Below are positions 34,432-43,703 of a stretch of 64,000 nucleotides of DNA, piece after piece. The position numbers and the translations under genes were made by a program. The notes under the pieces were generated by a model, which was not told the DNA's origin, did no database searches, and saw nothing but the letters and a program-made list of their open reading frames with translations. The DNA comes from Microbacterium thalassium (lineage in GTDB: Bacteria > Actinomycetota > Actinomycetes > Actinomycetales > Microbacteriaceae): assembly GCF_014208045.1 (NCBI RefSeq), contig NZ_JACHML010000001.1:806001-870000 (forward strand), in the 5' to 3' direction. Position 1 is the stretch's first letter, and each line of letters opens with the position of its first letter.

Positions 34432-35232
34432 ATGTCCACCCCACTGCTCAAGCTGTCGAACGTCTCGAAGAACTTCGGCACGAACCAGGCTCTCTCCGAC
34501 ATCTCCCTCGAGGTGAACCCCGGTGAGGTGCTGTGCCTGCTCGGCGACAACGGCGCCGGCAAGTCCACGCTCATCAAGGTCCTCTCGGGCGTCCACAAGC
34601 CCTCGTCGGGCACGGTCGAGGTCGACGGCAAGGCGGTCGTCTTCGACAGCCCCAAGGCGGCCAGCGACGTCGGCATCGCGACGGTGCACCAGTACGGCGG
34701 CACGTTCCCGCTGATGTCGGTCGCCCGGTGCTTCTTCGTCGGGCACGAGCCGACCAAGGGATTCTGGCCCTTCAAGTACTTCGACAAGAAGGCTGCGGGC
34801 GAGATCACGGTCCGGGAGATGCAGAAGCTCGGCATCACGCGCGTCACCGACGGCAGCCGCCTCACCGGCGCCCTGTCCGGTGGTGAGCGCCAGTCGCTCG
34901 CGATCGCCCGCGCGGTCTACTTCGGAGCACGCGTGCTGATCCTCGACGAGCCGACCTCGGCGCTCGGCGTCAAGCAGTCGACGCACGTACTGCGCATCAT
35001 CATGCACGCTCGCGCCCAGGGCATCGCCGTCGTCTTCGTGACCCACAACGTCACGCACGCGATGGCGGTCGGCGACCGGTTCGCCGTGCTCATCCACGGC
35101 AAGAAGGCCGACGACTTCCGCAAGGGCGAGCGCACGCGCGAGCAGATCACCGACCTCATGGCCGGTGGCGAGGCGATGGCCGAGCTCGAGGCGGAGCTCG
35201 CCGAGCTGACGGCTCCCACCAAGCTGCCCTGA
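34432..35232 (+). CDS. Sugar ABC transporter ATPase, single domain
   Basis: A 266-residue ATP-binding subunit with Walker A LGDNGAGKS (about residues 38-46), signature LSGGERQSLAIARAV, Walker B VLILDEPTSALG and H-loop VTHN. CUT2 importers of the RbsA type normally use a two-domain ATPase of about 500 residues; this one has a single domain and would have to work as a homodimer, as in some actinobacterial sugar importers. It ends the transporter operon, and a 12-bp stem follows the stop. Confidence 0.9.
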   Translation: MSTPLLKLSNVSKNFGTNQALSDISLEVNPGEVLCLLGDNGAGKSTLIKVLSGVHKPSSGTVEVDGKAVVFDSPKAASDVGIATVHQYGGTFPLMSVARCFFVGHEPTKGFWPFKYFDKKAAGEITVREMQKLGITRVTDGSRLTGALSGGERQSLAIARAVYFGARVLILDEPTSALGVKQSTHVLRIIMHARAQGIAVVFVTHNVTHAMAVGDRFAVLIHGKKADDFRKGERTREQITDLMAGGEAMAELEAELAELTAPTKLP

Positions 35233-35241
35233 CCCTGACCT

Positions 35242-35278
35242 CCCGCCGGGCCGTGTCTCGTGCACGCGGCCCGGCGGG
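35242..35278 (+). terminator. Terminator after the transporter operon
   Basis: CCCGCCGGGCCG (35242-35253) pairs perfectly with 35267-35278. It separates the importer genes from iolC, which has its own control region. Confidence 0.75.
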
Positions 35279-35338
35279 ACCCCACATCTTTGAGGACTCC
35301 GTCCCTTCGGGACTCGACGGATCCCCGTTCCATGTGCT

Positions 35339-35352
35339 AATGTTAGGACATA
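35339..35352. promoter_or_regulatory. Candidate IolR-like site before iolC
   Basis: On the minus strand TATGTCCTAACATT, whose core TGTCCTAACA fits the corynebacterial IolR motif as I recall it (KGWCHTRACA). It lies 42 bp before the iolC ATG. Confidence 0.65.
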
Positions 35353-35393
35353 GTCCAGACCAGCACTCCACACAGAGAGTTGTACAGCGGAGT

Positions 35394-36347
35394 ATGACCG
35401 AGAACACCACCCCCCTCGACCTCCTGGCCATCGGCCGGCTCGGCGTCGACATCTACCCGCTGCAGGACGGCGTCGGTCTCGAGGATGTCTCGACGTTCGG
35501 CAAGTACCTGGGCGGCACCGCCGCGAACGTCACGGTCGCGGCAGCCCGCTACGGCCACCGCGCCTCGCTCATCTCGCGGGTCGGCGACGACCCGTTCGGC
35601 GGCTACCTGCTGCGCGAGCTCGACCGTCTCGGCGTCGGCAACGAGTACGTGCGCCGCGACGCCGACCTGAAGACCCCGATCACGTTCTGCGAGATCTTCC
35701 CCCCGGACGACTTCCCGCTGTACTTCTACCGCGAGCCGAAGGCGCCGGACCTCAACGTCGGCATCGACGACATCGACCTCGACGCGGTGCGTCAGGCACG
35801 CATCTTCTGGTTCACCACCACCGGCCTGAGCGAGGAGCCGAGCCGCGCGGCCCACCACTACGCGCTCGCCGCCCGCACCGAGGGCACCACGATCTTCGAT
35901 CTGGACTACCGCCCGATGTTCTGGACCGATCCCCGTGAGGCGCACGCCGAGGTCGACGCGGTCCTCCAGCACGCGACGGTCGCCGTCGGCAACCGCGAGG
36001 AGTGCGAGGTGGCCGTCGGCGAGACCGAGCCGCAGCGTGCGGCCGACGCACTCCTGGACCGCGGCGTCGAGCTCGCGATCGTCAAGCAGGGCCCCAAGGG
36101 CGTCCTCGCCAAGACCCGCGACGAGTCGGTCGAGGTGCCGCCCTACTGGGTCGACGTCGTCAACGGCCTCGGTGCCGGCGACGCCTTCGGCGGGGCACTG
36201 GTCCACGGGCTCCTGTCCGGCTGGGACCTGGAGCGGATCCTCCGCTTCGCCAACGTCGCCGGGGCCCTCGTCGCCTCGCGGCGCGAATGCTCCACGGCGA
36301 TGCCCGACGCGGCCGAGGTCGAGTCGATCCTGAGCGGGGTGAGCTGA
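35394..36347 (+). CDS. iolC: 5-dehydro-2-deoxygluconokinase
   Basis: A 317-residue pfkB-family kinase that phosphorylates 5-dehydro-2-deoxy-gluconate in myo-inositol breakdown. LDLLAIGRLGVDIYPLQDGVGLEDV and FGKYLGGTAANVTVAAARYG are the IolC-type N-terminus; the pfkB signature NGLGAGDAFGGALVHGLL holds the catalytic Asp. It leads the operon iolC-aldolase-iolA-iolB-iolD-iolG-iolH. ATG 35394 follows an AGCGGAG site; the frame upstream lacks coding character and covers the IolR-like site. Confidence 0.92.
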   Translation: MTENTTPLDLLAIGRLGVDIYPLQDGVGLEDVSTFGKYLGGTAANVTVAAARYGHRASLISRVGDDPFGGYLLRELDRLGVGNEYVRRDADLKTPITFCEIFPPDDFPLYFYREPKAPDLNVGIDDIDLDAVRQARIFWFTTTGLSEEPSRAAHHYALAARTEGTTIFDLDYRPMFWTDPREAHAEVDAVLQHATVAVGNREECEVAVGETEPQRAADALLDRGVELAIVKQGPKGVLAKTRDESVEVPPYWVDVVNGLGAGDAFGGALVHGLLSGWDLERILRFANVAGALVASRRECSTAMPDAAEVESILSGVS

Positions 36348-36348
36348 C

Positions 36349-37275
36349 ATGCCCGAGACGATCCTCGGCCCCGAGGCCTTCGAGCGGCTGCGCGAGCTGC
36401 GCGCCCGCCACCCCGAGCAGCTGGCGTCGGTCTACGCGCAGCGCCGACGCCGCGAGACGCTCGCCGGCGACGGACGCCTGTTCATCGTCGCCGCCGACCA
36501 CCCCGCCCGCGGCGCCCTCGCCGTCGGGTCGAACCCGACCGCGATGGCCGACCGCTACGACCTGCTCGAGCGCATGGCCATCGCCCTCAGTCGACCCGGC
36601 GTCGACGGCGTCCTGGGAACGCCCGACATCATCGACGACCTCGCGGCCCTGGGGCTGCTCGACGACAAGATCGTCGTCGGATCGATGAACCGCGGCGGCC
36701 TGCGGGGCGCGGCGTTCGAGATGGACGACCGCTACACCGGCTACGACGTCGCGAGCATGGTCAGCGCCGGACTCGACTTCGCCAAGACGCTCATCCGCGT
36801 GAACCTCGCCGACCCCGCGACGTCGCCGACGCTCATGGCGACCGCGGACGCCGTCAACCAGGCGGCGGCCGCGCGACTGCCGATCATGCTCGAGCCCTTC
36901 ATGAGCCGCTGGGTCGATGGCCGCATCGTGAACGACCTCTCGACGGATGCCGTCATCCTCTCCGTCGCGATCGCGGCGGGCCTGGGCGCCAGCAGCGCCT
37001 ACACCTGGATGAAGCTCCCGGTCGTCCCCGACATGGAGCGCGTCATGCAGGCGACCACCATGCCGACCCTCCTCCTCGGGGGAGACTCCGGCGCCGACCC
37101 CGACGAGACGTTCGCCGCATGGGAGGACGCCCTCGCCCTTCCCGGCGTCCGCGGACTCACCGTTGGCCGCACCCTCCTCTACCCGCCGGACGGCGACGTG
37201 GCGGCAGCCGTCGACATCGCCGCCGGCCTCGTCCACTCCCAGCTCCTGAGCACGACCACGAAGGAAACCCACTGA
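36349..37275 (+). CDS. Cgl0158-type beta/alpha-barrel, aldolase candidate
   Basis: A 308-residue barrel protein seen in actinobacterial iol operons directly after iolC, often annotated as deoxyribose-phosphate-aldolase-like or Cgl0158 family. RLFIVAADHPARGALAVG at the start resembles class I aldolases, and FAKTLIRVNLAD, RLPIMLEPFM and AYTWMKLPVV may supply the Schiff-base lysine. No iolJ is present, so this product is the natural candidate to cleave 2-deoxy-5-keto-gluconate 6-phosphate into dihydroxyacetone phosphate and malonate semialdehyde. It starts two bases after iolC and shares one base with iolA. Confidence 0.8.
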   Translation: MPETILGPEAFERLRELRARHPEQLASVYAQRRRRETLAGDGRLFIVAADHPARGALAVGSNPTAMADRYDLLERMAIALSRPGVDGVLGTPDIIDDLAALGLLDDKIVVGSMNRGGLRGAAFEMDDRYTGYDVASMVSAGLDFAKTLIRVNLADPATSPTLMATADAVNQAAAARLPIMLEPFMSRWVDGRIVNDLSTDAVILSVAIAAGLGASSAYTWMKLPVVPDMERVMQATTMPTLLLGGDSGADPDETFAAWEDALALPGVRGLTVGRTLLYPPDGDVAAAVDIAAGLVHSQLLSTTTKETH

Positions 37276-38828
37276 TGAGCATCACCGACACCACCCCCGC
37301 CTCCGCGGGCGCCGACACCGACGTCCGCGTGATCTCGCACTGGATCGACGGCGCGGAGCGCCCGTCCACGAGCGGTCGCACCGCTCCGGTGTACAACCCC
37401 GCGACCGGCGCGGTCCAGGCTCAGGTCGCCCTCGCCGACCAGGCCGAGATCGACGAGGCCATCGCCTCGGCGCAGCGCGGCTACGAAGTCTGGAGCCGGT
37501 TCTCGATCGCCAAGCGCCAGACCGTCCTCTTCGCCTTCCGCGAGCTGCTGAACTCCCGCAAGCAGGAGCTCGCCGAGATCATCACCGCCGAGCACGGCAA
37601 GGTCGTCTCGGACGCGATGGGCGAGATCCTCCGCGGCCAGGAGGTCGTCGAGCTCGCGACCGGCTTCCCGCACCTCATCAAGGGCGCCTTCAGCGAGAAC
37701 GCCTCGACCGGCGTCGACGTGTACTCGCTCAAGCAGCCGCTGGGCGTGGTGGGCGTCATCAGCCCCTTCAACTTCCCCGCCATGGTCCCGATGTGGTTCT
37801 TCCCCATCGCGATCGCCGCCGGCAACGCGGTCGTCGTCAAGCCCAGCGAGAAGGACCCGTCGGCATCGATGTGGGTCGCGCAGCTGTGGAAGGAAGCGGG
37901 TCTTCCCGACGGCGTCTTCACGGTGCTCCAGGGTGACAAGCTCGCCGTGGACGGACTGCTGAACAGCCCGACCGTGCAGTCGATCTCGTTCGTCGGCTCG
38001 ACCCCGATCGCCCAGTACATCTACGAGACGGCATCCCGCAACGGCAAGCGCGTTCAGGCCCTGGGGGGCGCCAAGAACCACATGCTCGTGCTGCCGGATG
38101 CCGATCTCGACCTCGTCGCCGACCAGGCCGTCAACGCCGGCTACGGCGCGGCCGGCGAGCGCTGCATGGCGATCTCGGTCGTCCTCGCCGTCGAGCCGGT
38201 CGCCGACGACCTGGTGGCGAAGATCTCCGAGCGCATCGCGAAGCTGCGCATCGGCAACGGCGCGGGCGTCGACGGCGTCGAGCCCGACATGGGGCCGCTG
38301 ATCACCGACGTCCACCGCGACAAGGTGTCGGGCTACGTCGACATCGCCGAGGCCGACGGTGCGACCGTCGTCGTCGACGGCCGCGGGTTCAGCGTCGACG
38401 GCCACGAGGACGGGTTCTTCTTCGGTCCGACCCTGCTCGACAACGTGCCCACGACGAGCCGCGCCTACACCGAGGAGATCTTCGGCCCGGTGCTCTCGGT
38501 CGTTCGCGTCGAGACCTACGACGAGGGCCTGGACCTCATCAACTCCGGCCAGTTCGGCAACGGCACCGCGATCTTCACCAACGACGGCGGCGCGGCACGG
38601 CGCTTCCAGAACGAGGTCCAGGTCGGCATGATCGGAATCAATGTCCCGATCCCGGTTCCGGTCGCCTACCACTCGTTCGGCGGGTGGAAGCAGTCGCTGT
38701 TCGGCGACAGCAAGGCCTACGGCGTGCACGGCTTCGACTTCTTCACGCGCGAGAAGGCGATCACGAGCCGCTGGCTGGACCCGGCCACGCACGGCGGGAT
38801 CAACCTCGGGTTCCCGCAGAACCACTGA
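37275..38828 (+). CDS. iolA: Malonate/methylmalonate-semialdehyde dehydrogenase
   Basis: A 517-residue CoA-acylating aldehyde dehydrogenase. The family-specific GAKNHMLVLPDAD replaces the general ALDH glutamate motif, and AAGERCMAISVV holds the catalytic Cys297. FGGWKQSLFGDSKAYG near the C-terminus is also typical. It turns malonate semialdehyde into acetyl-CoA and CO2, or methylmalonate semialdehyde into propionyl-CoA. The ATG overlaps the preceding stop by one base (TGATG). It fits the fourth or fifth step of inositol catabolism encoded by this operon. Confidence 0.93.
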   Translation: MSITDTTPASAGADTDVRVISHWIDGAERPSTSGRTAPVYNPATGAVQAQVALADQAEIDEAIASAQRGYEVWSRFSIAKRQTVLFAFRELLNSRKQELAEIITAEHGKVVSDAMGEILRGQEVVELATGFPHLIKGAFSENASTGVDVYSLKQPLGVVGVISPFNFPAMVPMWFFPIAIAAGNAVVVKPSEKDPSASMWVAQLWKEAGLPDGVFTVLQGDKLAVDGLLNSPTVQSISFVGSTPIAQYIYETASRNGKRVQALGGAKNHMLVLPDADLDLVADQAVNAGYGAAGERCMAISVVLAVEPVADDLVAKISERIAKLRIGNGAGVDGVEPDMGPLITDVHRDKVSGYVDIAEADGATVVVDGRGFSVDGHEDGFFFGPTLLDNVPTTSRAYTEEIFGPVLSVVRVETYDEGLDLINSGQFGNGTAIFTNDGGAARRFQNEVQVGMIGINVPIPVPVAYHSFGGWKQSLFGDSKAYGVHGFDFFTREKAITSRWLDPATHGGINLGFPQNH

Positions 38829-38850
38829 CGCACGAGAACACGGACGATGC

Positions 38851-38895
38851 GGATGCCGCGTCCCGCGCCCCTCAGCGACGAGGGGCGCGGCATCC
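38851..38895 (+). other. Intra-operon hairpin between iolA and iolB
   Basis: GCGCCCCT (38865-38872) pairs with AGGGGCGC (38881-38888), and GGATGCC (38851-38857) with GGCATCC (38889-38895) around a bulge. It may tune expression or stabilise the upstream message. Confidence 0.55.
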
Positions 38896-38912
38896 GATCT
38901 GGAGAAGGCAAC

Positions 38913-39827
38913 ATGGCTGGTGAAGAGGGCTGGTTCCGCCGCAAGGGGACGCTGGCGAACGACGGATGGGAGTCCGTCGTCGACGGGACGATCGCCGGGT
39001 GGCAGCACACGGGCATCCGCGTGGCGGAGCTCGGCGAGGGCGACCACGTCGAGCTGACCGACCGCGACGTCGAGCGCATCGTCGTGCCGCTGGCGGGATC
39101 GTTCGCAGTGACGCATCACCACTTCCCCGGAGAGTCGGTGACGACCCTGGAGGGGCGGGAGTCGGTGTTCTCCGGTCCGACCGACGTGCTCTACCTTCCC
39201 AGCGGCACCACGGCGGAGATCCGCGGTCTCGGCCGCGTCGCGGTCGCCGAGGCGCCGAGCACCGCCGGCGGCCAGGTCCGCTACATCCCCGCGGCCGACA
39301 CCCCCGTCGAGCTGCGCGGAGCCGGGCGCTCGAGCCGGCAGGTCCACAACTTCGGGACGCCGCAGGCGCTCGACGCCGAGAAGCTCATCGTGTGCGAGGT
39401 CATCACGCCGGCCGAGAACTGGTCGTCGTACCCGCCTCACAAGCACGACGAGCACCACCCGGGTCACGAGTCGCGGCTCGAGGAGATCTACTACTTCGAG
39501 ACCGCCCGTGCGCGCGGTGCGGACGCCGGGTCCGACGAGGACGCGTTCGGCATGTTCAGCACGTACTCCTCGCCTGCGGGCGACATCGACATCAACGCGA
39601 TGGTCCGCACCGGCGACATCGCCCTCGTGCCCTACGGCTACCACGGCCCCGCCGTCGCCGCCCCGGGCTACGACCTCTACTACCTCAACGTCATGGCCGG
39701 CCCCGACCCCGAGCGGGCGTGGCTCATCAGCGACGACCCCGCCCACGCGTGGGTGCGGGACTCCTGGACGGGCCAGGAGTTCGACACCAGACTCCCGTAC
39801 AGCAGCGACAAGGAAGGCCGGCACTGA
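38913..39827 (+). CDS. iolB: 5-deoxy-glucuronate isomerase
   Basis: A 304-residue bicupin that isomerises 5-deoxy-glucuronate to 5-dehydro-2-deoxy-gluconate. The metal-binding C-terminal cupin reads WSSYPPHKHDEHHPGHESRLEEIYYFE in the usual arrangement of His and Glu ligands, and ALVPYGYHGPAVAAPGYDLYYLNVMAGP is diagnostic of IolB. ATG 38913 follows GGAGAAGG; an upstream in-frame start at 38847 covers the intra-operon hairpin and was rejected. It shares one base with iolD. Confidence 0.92.
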   Translation: MAGEEGWFRRKGTLANDGWESVVDGTIAGWQHTGIRVAELGEGDHVELTDRDVERIVVPLAGSFAVTHHHFPGESVTTLEGRESVFSGPTDVLYLPSGTTAEIRGLGRVAVAEAPSTAGGQVRYIPAADTPVELRGAGRSSRQVHNFGTPQALDAEKLIVCEVITPAENWSSYPPHKHDEHHPGHESRLEEIYYFETARARGADAGSDEDAFGMFSTYSSPAGDIDINAMVRTGDIALVPYGYHGPAVAAPGYDLYYLNVMAGPDPERAWLISDDPAHAWVRDSWTGQEFDTRLPYSSDKEGRH

Positions 39828-41740
39828 TGGCGGCGACGAAGCGGATGACGGTCAGCCAGGCGCTCGTGGAGTTCCTGGCCCATCAATGGACCGTCGACGG
39901 CGACATCCGGGAGCGGACGGTCGCCGGGATGTTCGGCATCTTCGGCCACGGCAACGTCGCCGGTATCGGCCAGGCGCTCAAGCAGCTGAACGTCGAGCAG
40001 CCCGACGCGATGCCGTATTACCAGGCCCGCAACGAGCAGGCGATGGTGCACCAGTCGGTCGGCTACGCCCGCATGCACCGCCGTCGCGGCACGCTCGCGT
40101 CGGCCGCCTCGGTCGGCCCGGGCGCGGCGAACATGCTCACCGGCGCGGCTCTGGCGACCACCAACCGGATGCCGGCGCTGCTGCTCCCGAGCGACACGTT
40201 CGCCACGCGCGTCGCCGACCCGGTGCTGCAGCAGGTCGAGCAGCCGTGGGACACGGGCCTCCAGGTCACGGACGCCTTCCGCCCGGTGTCGAAGTTCTTC
40301 GACCGCGTGCAGCGCCCCGAGCAGCTGTACTCGATCGCGCTCGCCGCGATGCGCGTGCTCACCGACCCCGCCGAGACCGGCGCCGTCACGATCGCGCTTC
40401 CCGAGGACGTGCAGGCCGAGGCGCTCGACGTTCCCGTGGAGTTCCTGCAGGACCGCGAATGGCACATCCGCCGGCCGCTGCCCGAGCGCGGACCCCTCGC
40501 GCGTGCGGTCGCCGCGATCCGTGCCGCGAAGCGCCCCTTCATCGTCGCCGGCGGCGGCGTGCTCTACTCGGGCGCCGAGGAGCAGCTGCGCGAGCTCGTC
40601 GAGGCCACCGGCATCCCGGTCGGCACCTCGCAGGCCGGCGGCGGCGTGCTCGACTGGGACCACCCGCAGAACCTGGGCGGGGTCGGGGCCACCGGCACGC
40701 TCGCGGCGAACCGCCTCGCGGCCGAAGCCGACGTCATCATCGGCATCGGCACGCGCTACAGCGACTTCACGACGGCGTCGCGCACGGCCTTCCAGAACCC
40801 GGACGTGACGTTCGTCAACATCAACATCGCCTCGTTCGACGCGTACAAGCACGGCTCGCAGCTGCCGGTCATCGCCGACGCCCGCGAGGCGCTGGCCGAG
40901 CTCATCATCGAGCTCGAGGGCTTCGAGGTCTCTCCCGAGCACTCCGAGCAGATCGCGCGCGAGAAGGCGGCGTGGGATGCCGCGGTCGACGAGGCGTTCG
41001 CGCCGTCGAGCCTCGAGCTGCCCGGGCAGCCTGAGATCATCGGCGCGGTCCAGTCAGCCAGCGCCCCCGAGGACGTCATCGTGCAGGCGGCGGGGTCCCT
41101 CCCGGGTGACCTGCACAAGCTGTGGCGCGTGCGCGACCCGCTCGGCTATCACGTCGAGTACGCGTTCTCGTGCATGGGCTACGAGATCGCCGGCGGCCTG
41201 GGCGCCAAGCGGGGCCTCATCGCCGACGGCGACGACCGCGACGTCATCGTCATGGTCGGCGACGGCTCGTACCTCATGCTCAACTCCGAGCTCGTCACCG
41301 CCGTCGCCGAGGGCATCAAGCTCATCGTCGTCCTCATCCAGAACCACGGCTACGCCTCGATCGGGCACCTGTCCGAGACGGTCGGCTCCGAGCGGTTCGG
41401 CACGTGGTACCGCGAGTACGACCCCGAGAAGCGCAACTTCCAGGGCGAGCAGATCCTCCCGGTGGATCTCGCGATGAACGCGCGCAGCTACGGAATGGAC
41501 GTCGTCGAGATCGAGCCGAGCGCGATGGCGATCGTCGAGCTGAGCGAGGCGGTGGCGGCGGCCAAGGCATCCGACCGCTCGACCTTCATCCACATCAACA
41601 GCGACCCGCTCATCTACGCGCCCGACGGCGCCGGGTGGTGGGACGTCCCGGTCCCCGAGACCTCGACGCTGGAATCGACCCAGCGGGCCCGCACCGAGTA
41701 CCTCGAGCAGCAGGCCGCGCAGCGGCCGCTGCTCGGCTGA
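39827..41740 (+). CDS. iolD: Trihydroxycyclohexane-1,2-dione hydrolase
   Basis: A 637-residue thiamine-diphosphate enzyme that opens the cyclohexane ring of 3D-trihydroxycyclohexane-1,2-dione. The three TPP-enzyme domains are visible: the Pyr domain with the catalytic Glu (YYQARNEQAMVHQSVGYAR), the middle domain with GGGVLYSGAE, and the PP domain with the Mg/TPP motif GDGSYLMLNSELVTA ending in IQNHGYAS. SETVGSERFGTWYREYD is an IolD-specific stretch. Its ATG overlaps the iolB stop (TGATG). Confidence 0.93.
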   Translation: MAATKRMTVSQALVEFLAHQWTVDGDIRERTVAGMFGIFGHGNVAGIGQALKQLNVEQPDAMPYYQARNEQAMVHQSVGYARMHRRRGTLASAASVGPGAANMLTGAALATTNRMPALLLPSDTFATRVADPVLQQVEQPWDTGLQVTDAFRPVSKFFDRVQRPEQLYSIALAAMRVLTDPAETGAVTIALPEDVQAEALDVPVEFLQDREWHIRRPLPERGPLARAVAAIRAAKRPFIVAGGGVLYSGAEEQLRELVEATGIPVGTSQAGGGVLDWDHPQNLGGVGATGTLAANRLAAEADVIIGIGTRYSDFTTASRTAFQNPDVTFVNINIASFDAYKHGSQLPVIADAREALAELIIELEGFEVSPEHSEQIAREKAAWDAAVDEAFAPSSLELPGQPEIIGAVQSASAPEDVIVQAAGSLPGDLHKLWRVRDPLGYHVEYAFSCMGYEIAGGLGAKRGLIADGDDRDVIVMVGDGSYLMLNSELVTAVAEGIKLIVVLIQNHGYASIGHLSETVGSERFGTWYREYDPEKRNFQGEQILPVDLAMNARSYGMDVVEIEPSAMAIVELSEAVAAAKASDRSTFIHINSDPLIYAPDGAGWWDVPVPETSTLESTQRARTEYLEQQAAQRPLLG

Positions 41741-41773
41741 CCCGCACCGCCCCCTTCTCACTGGAGAGAACAC

Positions 41774-42790
41774 ATGACCACGGACCTCCGCATCGGCGTC
41801 GTCGGCGCCGGCCTCATGGGCGCCGACCACATCACCCGCATCACGCGGCGCATCAACGGCGCCGTCGTCTCGGCGGTCGTCGAGCCGGATGCCGGTCGCG
41901 CCGCCGCAGCGGCGGCCGACGCACCCGGCTCGCAGGCGTTCGCGAGCATCGAGGACGCGATCGCGGCGGATGCCGTCGACGCCGTCCTGATCGCGACACC
42001 GGGGAAGTTCCACGAGCCGGTCATCGTGCCCTCGCTCGAGGCGAAGCTGCCGATCCTGTGCGAGAAGCCGCTGACGCCCGATTCGGCGTCGGCGCTGCGG
42101 ATCCTCGAGCTCGAGCAGAAGCTCGACCGGCCGCACATCCAGGTCGGCTTCATGCGCCGCTTCGACGACGAGTACCAGGCGCTGCGCGACCTGATCGCCT
42201 CGGGCGAGCCCGGCGAGCTCATGATGCTGCGCTGCGTGCACCGCAACCCCTCGGTGCCCGACTCGTACACGCAGCAGATGCTCATCAATGACTCGGTCGT
42301 GCACGAGTTCGACGTCGTGCCGTGGCTCGCCGGCTCCCCGGTCGCCTCGGTCGAGGTGAAGTTCCCCCGTCGCAACTCGCTGTCGCCCGCCCACTTGCGC
42401 GAGCCCATCCTGGTGCTGATGCAGCTCGAGAACGGCGTCCACGTCGACGTCGAGATGAACGTCAGCGTGCAGTTCGGCTATCAGGTCGCCACCGAGGCGG
42501 TGTTCGAGAAGGGCCTGGCCCGCATCGGCCAGCCGTCGGGCCTTCAGCAGTGGCGCGACGGCCGGTTCAGCATCGCCGACCACACGAGCTTCGTGACTCG
42601 CTTCGCGCCCGCCTACGACGCGCAGATCCAGCGGTGGGTCGACGCCGTCAACGACGGCAGCCTCATCGACGGCCCGAACGCCTACGACGGCTACCGCGTC
42701 GCGCTCGCCTGCGAGGCGGGCGTCAAGGCCCTCGAGGGCGGCGGCGTCGTCCCGGTCGAATCCACCGCCCGCCCCGCGTTCTACGCCTGA
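41774..42790 (+). CDS. iolG: Myo-inositol 2-dehydrogenase
   Basis: A 338-residue Gfo/Idh enzyme that oxidises myo-inositol to scyllo-inosose with NAD. LRIGVVGAGLMGADHITRI is the Rossmann start, LCEKPLTPD has the catalytic Lys, and GFMRRFDDEYQALRDLI and LINDSVVHEFDVVPWL (with the catalytic Asp and His) are the IolG-type substrate segments. A GGAG site precedes the ATG. It follows iolD by 33 bp, exactly where iolE usually intervenes in corynebacterial clusters. Confidence 0.9.
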   Translation: MTTDLRIGVVGAGLMGADHITRITRRINGAVVSAVVEPDAGRAAAAAADAPGSQAFASIEDAIAADAVDAVLIATPGKFHEPVIVPSLEAKLPILCEKPLTPDSASALRILELEQKLDRPHIQVGFMRRFDDEYQALRDLIASGEPGELMMLRCVHRNPSVPDSYTQQMLINDSVVHEFDVVPWLAGSPVASVEVKFPRRNSLSPAHLREPILVLMQLENGVHVDVEMNVSVQFGYQVATEAVFEKGLARIGQPSGLQQWRDGRFSIADHTSFVTRFAPAYDAQIQRWVDAVNDGSLIDGPNAYDGYRVALACEAGVKALEGGGVVPVESTARPAFYA

Positions 42791-42827
42791 CACCGCAGAA
42801 GCCCGATCGCTCCGAAGGAGGAGCCCC

Positions 42828-43694
42828 ATGGTCCGCATCGCGCTCGACCCGACCCCGTACCACCACGACTTCTCGCTGCTGGAGTTCCCCGAGGTCACCG
42901 CACGCCTCGGCTACGAGCACTTCCAGCTGACGCCGCACGTCGACTTCACGCCGTTCTTCCGCTACCCGAAGGCCGACGACGACCTGGTCGCGAAGTTGAA
43001 GAAGGCGGTGTCCGACGCGGGCGTCTCGATCCCGGCGATCCTGCCCGTGCACCGCATCTCGTGGCCCGACGAGCCGCAGCGCGAAGCGGCCGTGCGCAAC
43101 TTCCGCCGCGTCATCCAGCTCGCGGTCGAGCTCGGCATCCCGGTCATCAACACCGAGTTCTCGGGACGGCCCGAGCGCTCCGAGGAGTCCGAGGCCGCGT
43201 TCTACCGGTCGATGGAGGAGCTGCTGCCGATCATCGAGTTCGAGGGGCTGAAGCTCAACATCGACCCGCACCCGGACGACTTCGTCGAGGACGGCCTCGA
43301 GGCGTGGCGGGTCCTGCGCGGGTTGAACTCCCCGGCCGTCGGCTTCGTATACGTCGCGTCGCATACGTTCCACTACGGCGACCGCGCCACGACGCTCCTC
43401 CCCGAGATCGGCGATCGCCTCGGCACCGTCTACACGGCCGACACCTTCGACCACACGCGTTCGCACGGACTGCGCTACATCTCGAACCCGCCGGGAAACA
43501 CCGCCCGCGTGCACCAGCACCTGCGGATCGGCGACGGCGACGTCGACTGGGACGAGCTGTTCGGCACCCTGCGCTCGATCGGCTACCTCGCCCGCGAGGA
43601 CGCCCTCGTGGTGTCGAACGTCTTCGCCGAGGACGAGACCGCCGACGACGTGTCCCGATACCAGCTGCAGCGGCTGCGCGAGCTGATCGGCTGA
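42828..43694 (+). CDS. iolH: IolH-type TIM-barrel protein
   Basis: A 288-residue xylose-isomerase-like barrel closing the iol operon. VRIALDPTPYHHDFSLLEFPEVTARLGY and QLTPHVDFTPFFRYPKADD are typical of IolH, as are KLNIDPHPDDFVEDG and YTADTFDHTRSHGLRYISNPPGNTARVHQHLRIG in two parts. The reaction of IolH is not firmly known; it may interconvert inososes or other inositol intermediates. AAGGAGGAG lies ahead of the ATG. As iolE is missing, this enzyme is one of the two barrel proteins that might cover the inosose dehydratase step. Confidence 0.85.
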   Translation: MVRIALDPTPYHHDFSLLEFPEVTARLGYEHFQLTPHVDFTPFFRYPKADDDLVAKLKKAVSDAGVSIPAILPVHRISWPDEPQREAAVRNFRRVIQLAVELGIPVINTEFSGRPERSEESEAAFYRSMEELLPIIEFEGLKLNIDPHPDDFVEDGLEAWRVLRGLNSPAVGFVYVASHTFHYGDRATTLLPEIGDRLGTVYTADTFDHTRSHGLRYISNPPGNTARVHQHLRIGDGDVDWDELFGTLRSIGYLAREDALVVSNVFAEDETADDVSRYQLQRLRELIG

Positions 43695-43703
43695 CGTCGC
43701 GCC

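Noticed and set aside
37179..39824. A long minus-strand frame opposite iolA and iolB.
   Set aside because: Antisense shadow; iolA and iolB are unambiguous on the plus strand.
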